Shown: positions 50,984 through 59,103 of the stretch, one piece after another
How the letters are laid out: every line of letters begins with the position of its first letter
Numbering within the stretch: the first letter of the stretch is position 1
Assembly (NCBI GenBank): GCA_033855775.1
Contig: JAWVFT010000132.1
Coordinates: 1-64,000, forward strand
DNA length: 64,000 bases
Reading direction: 5' to 3'
DNA from: DASVTR01 sp033855775
GTDB taxonomy: Bacteria > Acidobacteriota > Blastocatellia > Pyrinomonadales > Pyrinomonadaceae
Program-made: the position numbers and the translations under genes
The notes under the pieces: generated by a model
Seen by the model: the letters and a program-made list of their open reading frames with translations, nothing else
Told to the model about the DNA's origin: nothing
Database searches by the model: none

Positions 50984-52186
50984 TTGTCTGCCCCATCTAA
51001 ATCGCACAGCGAAGTGGAGCGCGCTTACCTGAGCCTCGCGGCCTGGTGTCGTGAGCGCGACTACGCTGGCTCCGACCCGTTCGACGCTTTGAACAGTCGC
51101 CTGTTTCAAGCGACGCCGCTCGTTAAAAATTCACGCCTCGCGCGTCTCGCCTGGACGCAACTCTTCAAGCGCTCGCCCGTCAACCTGCGCCGTCTGGCGC
51201 GCGTGCCAGCCGAAAAAAATTCCAAGGGAACGGCTCTCTTCGCCCTCGCGCAGTTGTCGCGCTGGCGCGCAACGAAGCAGCAGAGCGCGGCGGACGAAGC
51301 GCGTTTCCTGCTCGATGATTTGCTTGCGGCGCGGATTGAAAATTTGAGCGGAGCGGCGTGGGGCTACAACTTCGACTGGCAGGGGCGAGCCTTCTTTGCG
51401 CCGCGTGGCTCTCCGACGATTGTGCCGACGGCGTTTGCCGCGCGCGCGCTGGTCGAAGCGTCGCAGGACTTTCAGGATGAAACGTATTTACGAGTCGCGC
51501 GCAGCGCGTGCGACTTTATCCTGCGTGACCTACAGCGCACGGTCGAAAACTCTTCGGAAATCTGTTGGAGCTATTCACCGCTCGACCGCACGCGTGTCTT
51601 CAATGCGAGCCTGCTCGCGGCGGAAACCTTAGCGACGGTCGGCGAACTGACGGGCGAACGTGATTTGTCGGAGCATGCCATGCGCGGCGCGCGTTATGTC
51701 GTCAACAACCAGCGCGCCGACGGCTCATGGGCTTACGGCGCAGACGGTTATCAAACATGGATTGACAACTTTCACACGGCCTTCATCCTGACGAGCCTCG
51801 TGCGCATCATGGAAGCCAGCCACGAAGCGCGCGCTGAATTTCAAGAAGCGACACGGCGCGGCCTTGCGTTCTGGCGCGAGAGCTTCTTCCTCGCCGACGG
51901 GTGGCCGAAATATTTCCATGATAGACTTTACCCGGCTGACGCTCATGCGGCGGGCGCCGGAATAGTCGCGCTGATTGAGTTTCGACCGCTGGACGCAAGC
52001 GCAAGCGAGTTGGCCGAACGAGTCGCGCTCTGGGCGATTCATAACCTGCGCGATGCGCGCGGCTTCTTTTACTATCAACGCCGCCGCTTCCACACAGCGC
52101 GCGCGCCCTACATGCGCTGGTCGCAGGCGTGGATGCTCTACGCGCTGGCGAGATTGTTGGAAGGGACGAAGGATGAGCAACGATGA
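50984..52186 (+). CDS. alpha-toroid protein of polysaccharide locus
   Basis: 400 aa from the TTG at 50984, which gives LSAPSKSHSEVERAYLSLAAWC; the frame runs back to 50897, overlapping the previous gene by 70 bases. A GTG at 51014 is another option. The protein is helical, with repeated helix pairs such as GTALFALAQLSRW, TIVPTAFAARALVEASQ, GARYVVNNQRADGSWAYG and IDNFHTAFILTSLVRI, the pattern of an alpha/alpha-barrel (terpene cyclase or glycosidase-like toroid). NNQRADGSWAYG resembles the Q-x-x-D-G-S-W repeat of prenyltransferase-type toroids. No catalytic residue assignment is safe. It overlaps the DUF354 gene by 14 bases, and the two are probably partners. Confidence 0.72.
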   Translation: MSAPSKSHSEVERAYLSLAAWCRERDYAGSDPFDALNSRLFQATPLVKNSRLARLAWTQLFKRSPVNLRRLARVPAEKNSKGTALFALAQLSRWRATKQQSAADEARFLLDDLLAARIENLSGAAWGYNFDWQGRAFFAPRGSPTIVPTAFAARALVEASQDFQDETYLRVARSACDFILRDLQRTVENSSEICWSYSPLDRTRVFNASLLAAETLATVGELTGERDLSEHAMRGARYVVNNQRADGSWAYGADGYQTWIDNFHTAFILTSLVRIMEASHEARAEFQEATRRGLAFWRESFFLADGWPKYFHDRLYPADAHAAGAGIVALIEFRPLDASASELAERVALWAIHNLRDARGFFYYQRRRFHTARAPYMRWSQAWMLYALARLLEGTKDEQR

Positions 52187-53279
52187 CGCGTTGACGCATG
52201 AACGCTGCGACGCCTTGAGCCCTTCAATCTCCCCGCGTCAAAGCTCCAACTCGTCGCCGCGTCGCATCTGGATTGACCTTGCAAACTCTCCGCACGTGCC
52301 GTTCTTCCGCGCGTTGATTCCTGAGTTTGAACGTCGCGGGGCGACTGTTGAGACAACCGCGAGGGAGTTTGCGCAGACGTTGGAGATGGCCGCGGCGGCT
52401 GGCATGTCGCCCGTCGTCATCGGCGGCCACGGCGGGCGAAGGCTCGCGGGCAAGGCCGGAAATTTGTTCGGGCGCGCGGCGGCTCTATGGCGTTGGGCGC
52501 GCGGGCGCAAGTTTGACCTGGCCGTCAGCCATAACTCTTACGCGCAGACCCTGGCCGCGCGCTGTCTCGGAATCAAGAGCGTGACGTTGATGGACTACGA
52601 ACACCAGCCCGCCAATCATCTGGCCTTCAGGCTCGCGTCACGCGTGATTGTGCCGCAGGCTTTTCCGGCCTCGGCCCTCAAGCGTTACGGCGTCCGCCAC
52701 GCAAAGGCGCGTCGCTACTTGGGGACGAAAGAGGATGTCTATCTGGCGGACTTCGCTCCCGACCCGCGCTTTGCAGAAACCCTGCGCGGCCTCGGCGTCA
52801 ATCCGGATGATGTGCTCGTCGTCGTTCGCCCGCCCGCGCGCGACGCGCTTTATCATCGCTTTGAAAACGAACTGTTCGACGAACTACTCGAACGCCTCTG
52901 CGCGCGAGCCGGGACGAAAGTTATCCTGCTCGCGCGCACCTTGGAGCAGCGCGAAGCTTACACGGCGCGCGCCTGCTCGAACATGATACTGCCGCGAGCC
53001 GCGCTCGACGGCGCGAACCTGATTGCGGCAGCCGACCTTGTTATCAGCGCGGGAGGCACGATGAACCGCGAAGCGGCGGCTTTAGGAATCCCCGCCGCCA
53101 CCATCTACGCCGGACGTTGGGCCGCGCTCGATGAACAACTCGTCCGCGAAGGCAGATTGCGCCGCATTGCCACGCGCGATGATTTACAATCTTTGCCCAT
53201 CGAAAAAAAGAGCGCGCCCAAAGCCCGCCGCGCCCAAAGCGTCCGCGCTCAGGTTGCAGATTTAATACTTGAAGAGTAA
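52173..53279 (+). CDS. DUF354 glycosyltransferase-like protein
   Basis: 368 aa from the ATG at 52173; upstream frame belongs to the overlapping gene. After a polar leader, RIWIDLANSPHVPFFRALIPEF near residue 30 and ETTAREFAQTLEM are DUF354 marks. The fold is GT-B like: FDLAVSHNSYAQTLAARCLG, LMDYEHQPANHLAFRLASRVIVP, VVVRPPARDALYH, and a second-domain ADLVISAGGTMNREAAALGIPAATI near 290 (sugar-nucleotide-site equivalent). DUF354 proteins occur in polysaccharide loci of archaea and bacteria; none to my knowledge has a firmly assigned reaction. ATG overlaps the preceding stop region. Confidence 0.85.
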   Translation: MSNDDALTHERCDALSPSISPRQSSNSSPRRIWIDLANSPHVPFFRALIPEFERRGATVETTAREFAQTLEMAAAAGMSPVVIGGHGGRRLAGKAGNLFGRAAALWRWARGRKFDLAVSHNSYAQTLAARCLGIKSVTLMDYEHQPANHLAFRLASRVIVPQAFPASALKRYGVRHAKARRYLGTKEDVYLADFAPDPRFAETLRGLGVNPDDVLVVVRPPARDALYHRFENELFDELLERLCARAGTKVILLARTLEQREAYTARACSNMILPRAALDGANLIAAADLVISAGGTMNREAAALGIPAATIYAGRWAALDEQLVREGRLRRIATRDDLQSLPIEKKSAPKARRAQSVRAQVADLILEE

Positions 53280-53280
53280 C

Positions 53281-53450
53281 AACTAAGTGATGAGTGGTGA
53301 ATGATGAGTGATGAGTAATGCGTAATGCAACGAGTAATGAGCGACGAGCGACGAATGACCGCCAAGCCGTTTCTACGCATCACGCATCACGCATCACTCA
53401 TTACTCATGACTAACTTGTCACTCGTAACTCGTCACTCGTCACTGTCTTA
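53281..53450. repeat. family A syllabic inverted repeat, copy 7
   Basis: About 170 bases: GTGATGAGTGGTGAATGATG, AGTAATGCGTAATGC, GCGACGAGCGACGAATGACC on the left and CGCATCACGCATCACTCATTAC, GTCACTCGTAACTCGTCACTG on the right. The final CACTGTCTTA directly joins the ATG of the sugar transferase, so the gene has no separate leader and no ribosome site in the normal position. Confidence 0.85.
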
Positions 53451-55007
53451 ATGAGAGTTGAGCCGTTAAAAGAGAATTTGAGGGAAGCTCGCGCCGTGCG
53501 TGTTCCGGCGCGCGCGCCGCAGTGGATTATTCCGGCCATCAAGGTTGCGCTCGTCGCGGCGGATGTCTCGATAGCAACGCTCTCGTTCTTCGTCGCCTTC
53601 TACCTGCGCGAGGGCCAGCCCGTCGCGCAGCAGGCGAACGGCGATTGGCTATGGAGCGCGCGCTTCGCCCCTTACGGAGCCTTGCTGCTCTTCATCATTC
53701 CGATTCGCGTGCTCGCCCTGAAGTATTACGACCTCTATCGCCTGCGCGGCGAGTTCTCGTTTGTCGAAGACGGCGTGCGCGTCTTCAAGGCGACGGCCAT
53801 CGGGACGCTGCTCATCGTCGCGGCGGCCTTTCTCTATCGCGGCGGCTTTCAGTACCGCGCCTTCTCTTACGCCCGCAGCGTCTTCGTGCTCGACTTCGCG
53901 CTCGCGCTCGTTTCGTTTGCCCTCGTGCGTCTCGTTATGCGCAGCGCGCAAACGTTCGCGCGCCGCCGCGAAGTTAATCTGATTCCAACGCTCGTCGTCG
54001 GTCGCGGGCCGGAAGCCGCGCTCTGCATCAAGGAGATGCGGGAACGACCCGCGCTCGGCTATCGCGTCATCGGCGTGGTTGAGAACGGCTTGATTGAAGA
54101 GGGCGTGCCGGAGACTTTCGAAGGCGTTCCCATCGTCAGCGACATAGAGGGCTTGCCCGACGCCATCCGCGAATCGCGGGCCAACGAAGTGATTATCACA
54201 GACCCGCGCATTTCGGGCGACGCGCTCTTTGACGTGATGATGCGCGTGGGGCGTCGTCGCGGGGTAGAGTTTCGCATTGCCCCGTCGCTTTTTAACTGCC
54301 TGCCGCGCAAGACGGAGATTGACCAGATCGGCGCGCTGCCGATGATACGCCTCTTCCGCGAGCCGCTCTCTTCCGCCGCGCGACTCGCCAAACGCGCCTC
54401 CGACATCATCATCGCAGGCGTCGCCTTGCTCATCCTTTCGCCGCTCTGGCTCATCATCGCCGCGCTCATCAAGCTCGATTCACGCGGCCCCGTCTTCTAC
54501 AAGCAGGAGCGCGTCGGGATGGATGGCCGCATCTTCCTCTTCTACAAATTTCGCACGATGCGTCTTAACGCGGACGACACGACGCACCGCGAGTATCAAC
54601 GCAAGTACATCGCCGGAAGCCCGGACACCAACCTCGGCGACGAGCAGCGACCCGCTTACAAACTGCTGACCGACACACGCATCACGCGCGTCGGTCGCCT
54701 GCTGCGCCGCCTCAGTCTGGACGAACTGCCGCAACTCTTAAACGTGCTCGGCGGCGACATGAGCATCGTCGGCCCGCGCCCGCCCATCCCTTACGAAGTC
54801 GAAGCCTACGAACTCTGGCATCGCAAGCGCCTCGACATGAAACCCGGCCTGACCGGACTCTGGCAAGTCTCTGGCCGCAATCGCCTGACCTTCGACGAAA
54901 TGGTTCGCATAGACCTCTTTTACATCGAAAACTGGTCGCTCCTCCTGGACCTCAAAATCATCCTCCGCACTCTCCCCGTCATGCTGCGCGGCGACGATGC
55001 CTACTGA
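53451..55007 (+). CDS. polyprenyl-phosphate sugar-phosphate transferase (WbaP/EpsE-like)
   Basis: Initiating enzyme of lipid-linked glycan synthesis, 518 aa, poly-isoprenyl-phosphate hexose-1-phosphate transferase with extra N-terminal membrane part. Residues 25-160 hold four helices, about 170-290 a CoA-binding-like Rossmann domain (NLIPTLVVGRGPEAALCIKEM, GYRVIGVVENG), and from 305 the catalytic bacterial sugar transferase: RLAKRASDIIIAGVALLILSPLW, GPVFYKQERVGMDGRIFLFYKFRTM, RLSLDELPQLLNVLGGDMSIVGPRPP and the final GLTGLWQVSGRN (all in outline). The reentrant helix Asp-Glu pair is in LDELPQ. It ends the long glycan locus. Confidence 0.93.
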   Translation: MRVEPLKENLREARAVRVPARAPQWIIPAIKVALVAADVSIATLSFFVAFYLREGQPVAQQANGDWLWSARFAPYGALLLFIIPIRVLALKYYDLYRLRGEFSFVEDGVRVFKATAIGTLLIVAAAFLYRGGFQYRAFSYARSVFVLDFALALVSFALVRLVMRSAQTFARRREVNLIPTLVVGRGPEAALCIKEMRERPALGYRVIGVVENGLIEEGVPETFEGVPIVSDIEGLPDAIRESRANEVIITDPRISGDALFDVMMRVGRRRGVEFRIAPSLFNCLPRKTEIDQIGALPMIRLFREPLSSAARLAKRASDIIIAGVALLILSPLWLIIAALIKLDSRGPVFYKQERVGMDGRIFLFYKFRTMRLNADDTTHREYQRKYIAGSPDTNLGDEQRPAYKLLTDTRITRVGRLLRRLSLDELPQLLNVLGGDMSIVGPRPPIPYEVEAYELWHRKRLDMKPGLTGLWQVSGRNRLTFDEMVRIDLFYIENWSLLLDLKIILRTLPVMLRGDDAY

Positions 55008-55168
55008 AACGCTTGTCAACTTAACAAAGCCATAAGCGCGGCTTCATCTTGGCCTGTCCGCCAACTTGATTCTCACGCTCAGCGCAAGACAAAACAGCAG
55101 CATGAATGAAGCTGAAAAGGGAAGGCAACCGCAGTTGAAAAAAGAAGGCGACTCTGTTGCCACGCGCT

Positions 55169-57061
55169 TTATTTCTCTCCGGCTTTATCGCCCAGCAAGC
55201 CGGAAATCATCTTCGCCAGCCGCAGCACGTCCTCCGGCTTGCGCAAAAATAGATTCACGCCCGCATCGAGCGCTTCCTTCGCGCAATTAACCGCCGAGAG
55301 CATAATCATCGGCGTGCGCCGCCGGTGCGCCAGCCGCCGCGTCCGCCGCGCCAACTCCACGCCGCTCAAGCCCGGCAATTCGTTATCAAACAACAGCAGA
55401 TCATAATGAGCATTGCTCTCAAGCTTTCTCCACGCGGCCTCCCCGTCAGCGCAAAGCTCCACCCGCCAGCCCTCCATCTTCAGCGTGTCTCTGACCGCAT
55501 CCGACACCAGCTTGTTATCCTCCACGTGCAGGATTGTCACGCCCGCCACAACCTTCTCTACTGCTCCCCGCGATGACCCTGCCTTGTAACGGATGATGCT
55601 GCGCCTGCGCCGCGACACAGGTTTCCTAATGTGAAGCAGATTCTGGTGACGACTGTTCAAGAGCGCAATCAACGTCTGATGCTTCAAGCCCAACAGGCGC
55701 GCCGCACGCGTCACAGACCCCTTCGTCTCCTCCAACGCCCGCTCGATAAAACGCCGCTCATAACGATGAATTTCATCCTTCAGAGAGAAGCCCTCCCAAT
55801 TAGTCGGCGCAGGCCGCTCCACCAGCAAATGCAACACCTCCCGCGCGCACGCATGAAGGCGCCCCATAATCCCCGGATGCTGCGACCCCGACAACAAATC
55901 CGCCGCCCGCTCATACGTCGCCTTCAAATCATCCTCATTCAACCGCCCACCCAACTCCTCAATCATCGTCAAACACGCCTGCCCCGCCCCCTCCACATCC
56001 CCCGCCTGTTGCGCCACATCCACCGCCTGCTGCAACGTCAACTGCGCCTGCTCATGCCTCCCCAACTTCGCCAACGCCCTCCCATGCGTCCGCAAAGCCT
56101 CCGCCAACAACGCCTGCTCCCCACCCTTCTCCAACACCTGCACCGCCGCCCTCACCAACTTCTCCGCATCCCCCACCCGCCCCTCAGCCAAGAACACCTT
56201 CGCCCGCGTCTCATCCACCTGCGCCAGATGCACGCTATCCTTGAGACTTGTACACAACGCCTGAGCACGGTCAAGATGCTCATGCGCCTCCGCATATTTA
56301 CGGATTGAGCAGAAAAGAAATCCTAGGTTGTTTTCGACACAAGCGTGATAACGCACATGTCCAGCTTGCTCAAAATGGAAACTGGCGGCGGTGTACTCAA
56401 TCAGCGCGTGATCAATATAATCCTCTCTATTTTCAGCACGGCCTAGATTCTCTAACACCGTGCCGAACTCATTATGGAACTTCCCTTTTAGTCCGTGCTT
56501 ATTACTTGCTTCAAACAAAGATGCAGCTTCCATGAGAAAACGCAACGCATCATGTAAATGGTTGGCTACCATTTCAACCACGGCAGCGCGGAGCAAAGTG
56601 ATTGCTTTTATCTCGGCATTTGTGCTGGTGAGGCGGCTCAGTGCTTCTTGGAATGTATCGCGCGCGTTATTGTAATCTCCTTCTCGCCAGTAGCAGTGTG
56701 CGAGTTCGGCCTGCGCCTCGCCTATCTTCTCTATATCTCCTAGTATTTCAAATACAGTAATACTATCCGTAAGAAAATTCTTGGCTGTTTCCTGTGCTCC
56801 TTGAATTTGTTCGACGCTACCAATCCAACCTGTCAAAACACCGACCCGTAGAAGCACTTCTCCCGCAGTCGCTTGGTCTAAATTATCAAGCACGGGATGC
56901 TTACCTATTTGCTGCCACAATTCACCCATAGCGGCACGCGCGCCTTCGTAATTGCCTGATTCTTCATACGCTCTAGCAATCTGGCAACGAAGCTGCGCGC
57001 GTTCATTATGACTTAGTGTTGGGTTATCTATTTGGTTGAATAATTGGCTCGCTAAATTCAT
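55169..57061 (-). CDS. TPR-Fis HTH-receiver regulator
   Basis: 630 aa, cytoplasmic. Residues 1-400 are about nine TPR-like helix pairs (ARAYEESGNYEGARAAM, QAELAHCYWREGDYNNARDTF, ENNLGFLFCSIRKYAEAHEHL, RALAKLGRHEQAQLTL). Residues 425-475 are a Fis/NtrC-type helix-turn-helix: IERALEETKGSVTRAARLLGLKHQTLIALL. Residues 505-628 are a response-regulator receiver, with ILHVEDNKLVSDAV, phospho-acceptor Asp in LLLFDNELPGLSG near 557, and Lys in FLRKPED near 605. The receiver is last, behind the DNA-binding part, which is unusual. No histidine kinase is nearby. The 5' part (56250-57061) is distinctly AT-richer than the rest. It faces away from the small secreted peptide gene at 57236, which may be its target. 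Confidence 0.9.
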   Translation of the reverse strand: MNLASQLFNQIDNPTLSHNERAQLRCQIARAYEESGNYEGARAAMGELWQQIGKHPVLDNLDQATAGEVLLRVGVLTGWIGSVEQIQGAQETAKNFLTDSITVFEILGDIEKIGEAQAELAHCYWREGDYNNARDTFQEALSRLTSTNAEIKAITLLRAAVVEMVANHLHDALRFLMEAASLFEASNKHGLKGKFHNEFGTVLENLGRAENREDYIDHALIEYTAASFHFEQAGHVRYHACVENNLGFLFCSIRKYAEAHEHLDRAQALCTSLKDSVHLAQVDETRAKVFLAEGRVGDAEKLVRAAVQVLEKGGEQALLAEALRTHGRALAKLGRHEQAQLTLQQAVDVAQQAGDVEGAGQACLTMIEELGGRLNEDDLKATYERAADLLSGSQHPGIMGRLHACAREVLHLLVERPAPTNWEGFSLKDEIHRYERRFIERALEETKGSVTRAARLLGLKHQTLIALLNSRHQNLLHIRKPVSRRRRSIIRYKAGSSRGAVEKVVAGVTILHVEDNKLVSDAVRDTLKMEGWRVELCADGEAAWRKLESNAHYDLLLFDNELPGLSGVELARRTRRLAHRRRTPMIMLSAVNCAKEALDAGVNLFLRKPEDVLRLAKMISGLLGDKAGEK

Positions 57062-57235
57062 GTGAGGGCTACCTTTCTATAAGATTGACAAGAAAATTGC
57101 ATTAGGAATGGAAACACGTATCTCAGTTCACCTTGGTGGTAAGATACGCCTGCAAAAACACGTCTTGGCTTGAAGCTAGCTAAGACATTTCTGGAGTCTC
57201 AACCCAATTCAGAACAATTCTTTCAGGAGAAAACT
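57062..57235. promoter_or_regulatory. divergent control region with composite inverted repeat
   Basis: Between the regulator and the peptide gene. CGTATCT (57117-57123) and AGATACG (57142-57148) are inverted, enclosing CACCTTGGTG, itself an inverted pair. AAACACGT occurs on both sides (57112 and 57156 region). GAAAGGT on the reverse strand serves the regulator; AGGAG at about 57225-57229 serves the peptide gene. It is the obvious place for the regulator to bind; no convincing -35/-10 pair could be chosen. Confidence 0.45.
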
Positions 57236-57475
57236 GTGAAAAATTTACGACAGCTATGCTTGTCAAGCATCTTGACGTTGGTTGTTACTGCCCACACACT
57301 TGCGGGTCAGATACACACTACAATTACAGACCCGCCGCCACCGCCGCCAGCAGAGACTGAAGGCCAGATGAGCACCCCGGTCGCAGGTCAAATGCAAACC
57401 GGAAGCTACGAAACTGTTGACCCTGTGACGGACGTTGCGATAAGTCTGTTGCAAAGCTTGCTGCCGCTGTTTTAG
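57236..57475 (+). CDS. small secreted Gly-Gln-rich peptide
   Basis: 79 aa from a GTG with AGGAG six bases before it; the longer frame from 57170 spoils the signal peptide. MKNLRQLCLSSILTLVVTAHTLA is a Sec signal, cleaved before GQ. The mature 56 residues have GQIHTT, DPPPPPPAETE, GQMSTPVAGQMQTG (a repeated GQ-hydrophobic motif), and a C-terminal hydrophobic helix DPVTDVAISLLQSLLPLF. No family name is known to me; I believe small proteins with the same GQM and DPVT..LLQS.LxLF pattern are frequent beside TPR-Fis-receiver genes in Blastocatellia, but I cannot check this. Possible signal peptide precursor or small toxin. Confidence 0.65.
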   Translation: MKNLRQLCLSSILTLVVTAHTLAGQIHTTITDPPPPPPAETEGQMSTPVAGQMQTGSYETVDPVTDVAISLLQSLLPLF

Positions 57476-57737
57476 GTCGGCGCGCTGAGTTTCAAGTATC
57501 AAGGGCTGCTGTGATGTTCGTGTCACGGGCGGCCTGGTGATCGTGTGCTTAATGAGAGCGCCGGAGAAGCTGGAATGCTGACCGGCGAGGAACCGTTAAC
57601 GCGGCGAGAGAGTACTAGTGTGTGCAGTGGAAAGCAATATTTTTTTGCTGGTGGGTGGAGAAAGTTGGAGCGTGTTTATTGAGTTTATTGGTTATGCAAG
57701 AAAACTTGCGGCTAGAAGTGGCGGATTAATGCGGAGT

Positions 57738-58985
57738 TTAGGGAAGTTGGGCGAGGGCTAGTTGGAGGAGGATGATTTTTTTGATGCCTTTGTAGAAGGG
57801 GTCTATTTCGCAGTTTTCGGTGAGGGCATGGGAGTCGGAGCAGGGGCCTGCGCCGGTGGAGATGGAGGATATGCCTGCGAGGAGGACGGCGCTTGAGTTG
57901 TTAGAGCCGGTGGGGGTGATGGGCGGGTCGAAGCCCATGGCGCGGTGGACGGCTTCGGCCATCAGTACCAGATAAGAATTGCGGTGGCCGGGAATCTGTG
58001 CGGCGGGGGAGTTGGAGATGATGTCGGTCTTGAGGGTCATTCCGGCGCGGTCGGCTTCTTCGTGGAGGATGGCCGCGATTCTTTTTTCGAGGTCGGCGAT
58101 GACATCGTTGCTGGTCGAGCGCAGGTCGAGGGTGAACCAGGCGTCGGAGGCTTTGGCGTTGACGACTTCGGAGCCGCCGAGCATGCCGACGTTGATGTTG
58201 GAGGGCGGGTCTTCGGGGATGGGCAGTTCGTAGATGCGGGAGATGGCGCGGGCGAGGGGCAGGGTTGCGGAGTAGGGCGGGGTGCGCGAGCGCGTGTGGC
58301 CGCCGGGGCCGATGAAGTGGTGGCGATACCAGTTGATGCCGATGCCCGCGTAGGTGAAGCCTTCGTAGCCGCCGTCGAGGGCGACGTAGTGGTCGAACTT
58401 GCCTTTGTTCTCTTTGACGAAAAACTCCGCTCCGTCGAGTCCTGTCTCTTCCTTGACGGTGAAGATGAAGATGAGGTCGCCTTTGGTCTGAATCCGCGCT
58501 TCGTTGAGGGCGCGGATGCTGGCGAGCAGGGCTTCGATATTGCGTGTATCGTCGCCTATGCCGGGGGCGTAGATTCTGCCATCGCGTATCTGGGCTTTGA
58601 TTTTGAGGCCGGGTTGGAAAACGGTGTCGAGGTGCGCGTCGAAGACAATGGAGGGGCCGCCGCCTGTTCCTTTGCGGACGGCGATGAGGTTGCCGATTCC
58701 GTCGTAGTGAACGTCCTTGAGCTTGTACTTGCGGAGCAGCTTTTCGATGTGCTCGGCGCGCTCTTGCTCTTGGCCGGAGGGCGCGTTGATTTCGGTCAGG
58801 GTAATCCACTCGCGCAGGATGGTTTCGCGGTTGCGCTCGATGTGTTCGAAGGCTGCGCGGACTTGCGGGTTGTTTAAGATGGCGAGAGCTTGTTCGTTAT
58901 ATTGAGTGGTCGTTTGCGACTGCGCCCGCGCGCACGGCGGAAAGAGAGACAGGATGAGGGCGAACAGGTAGATTAATCTGCGCAT
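57738..58985 (-). CDS. exported M20-family metallopeptidase
   Basis: 415 aa from the ATG at 58985, with GAAGAG upstream; twelve more codons are open. Sec signal RRLIYLFALILSLFPPCARAQ. M20 dizinc site: IVFDAHLDTVF (His and Asp near 106-108), GIGDDTRNIEALL (bridging Asp), KEETGLDGAEFF (catalytic Glu and metal Glu near 170), YVALDGGYEG (Asp) and CSDSHALTENCEIDP (last His). The central lid domain is present (YRHHFIGPGGHTRSR in outline). A periplasmic or secreted di/tripeptidase by class. It is convergent with the small peptide gene; the 262 bases between them hold no clear gene. Coding strand G-rich but otherwise ordinary. Confidence 0.88.
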   Translation of the reverse strand: MRRLIYLFALILSLFPPCARAQSQTTTQYNEQALAILNNPQVRAAFEHIERNRETILREWITLTEINAPSGQEQERAEHIEKLLRKYKLKDVHYDGIGNLIAVRKGTGGGPSIVFDAHLDTVFQPGLKIKAQIRDGRIYAPGIGDDTRNIEALLASIRALNEARIQTKGDLIFIFTVKEETGLDGAEFFVKENKGKFDHYVALDGGYEGFTYAGIGINWYRHHFIGPGGHTRSRTPPYSATLPLARAISRIYELPIPEDPPSNINVGMLGGSEVVNAKASDAWFTLDLRSTSNDVIADLEKRIAAILHEEADRAGMTLKTDIISNSPAAQIPGHRNSYLVLMAEAVHRAMGFDPPITPTGSNNSSAVLLAGISSISTGAGPCSDSHALTENCEIDPFYKGIKKIILLQLALAQLP

Positions 58986-59103
58986 CTTTTTCTCTTCTTT
59001 ACAAGGGGCAGAGGCCGACAAGCGTTTGCCAGCCTCTTTTAATAAGCACGAAGTCGGGCTATTGTAACCGCTCGCGGTTTATTCAAGAAGGGCAAGTCAA
59101 ACG

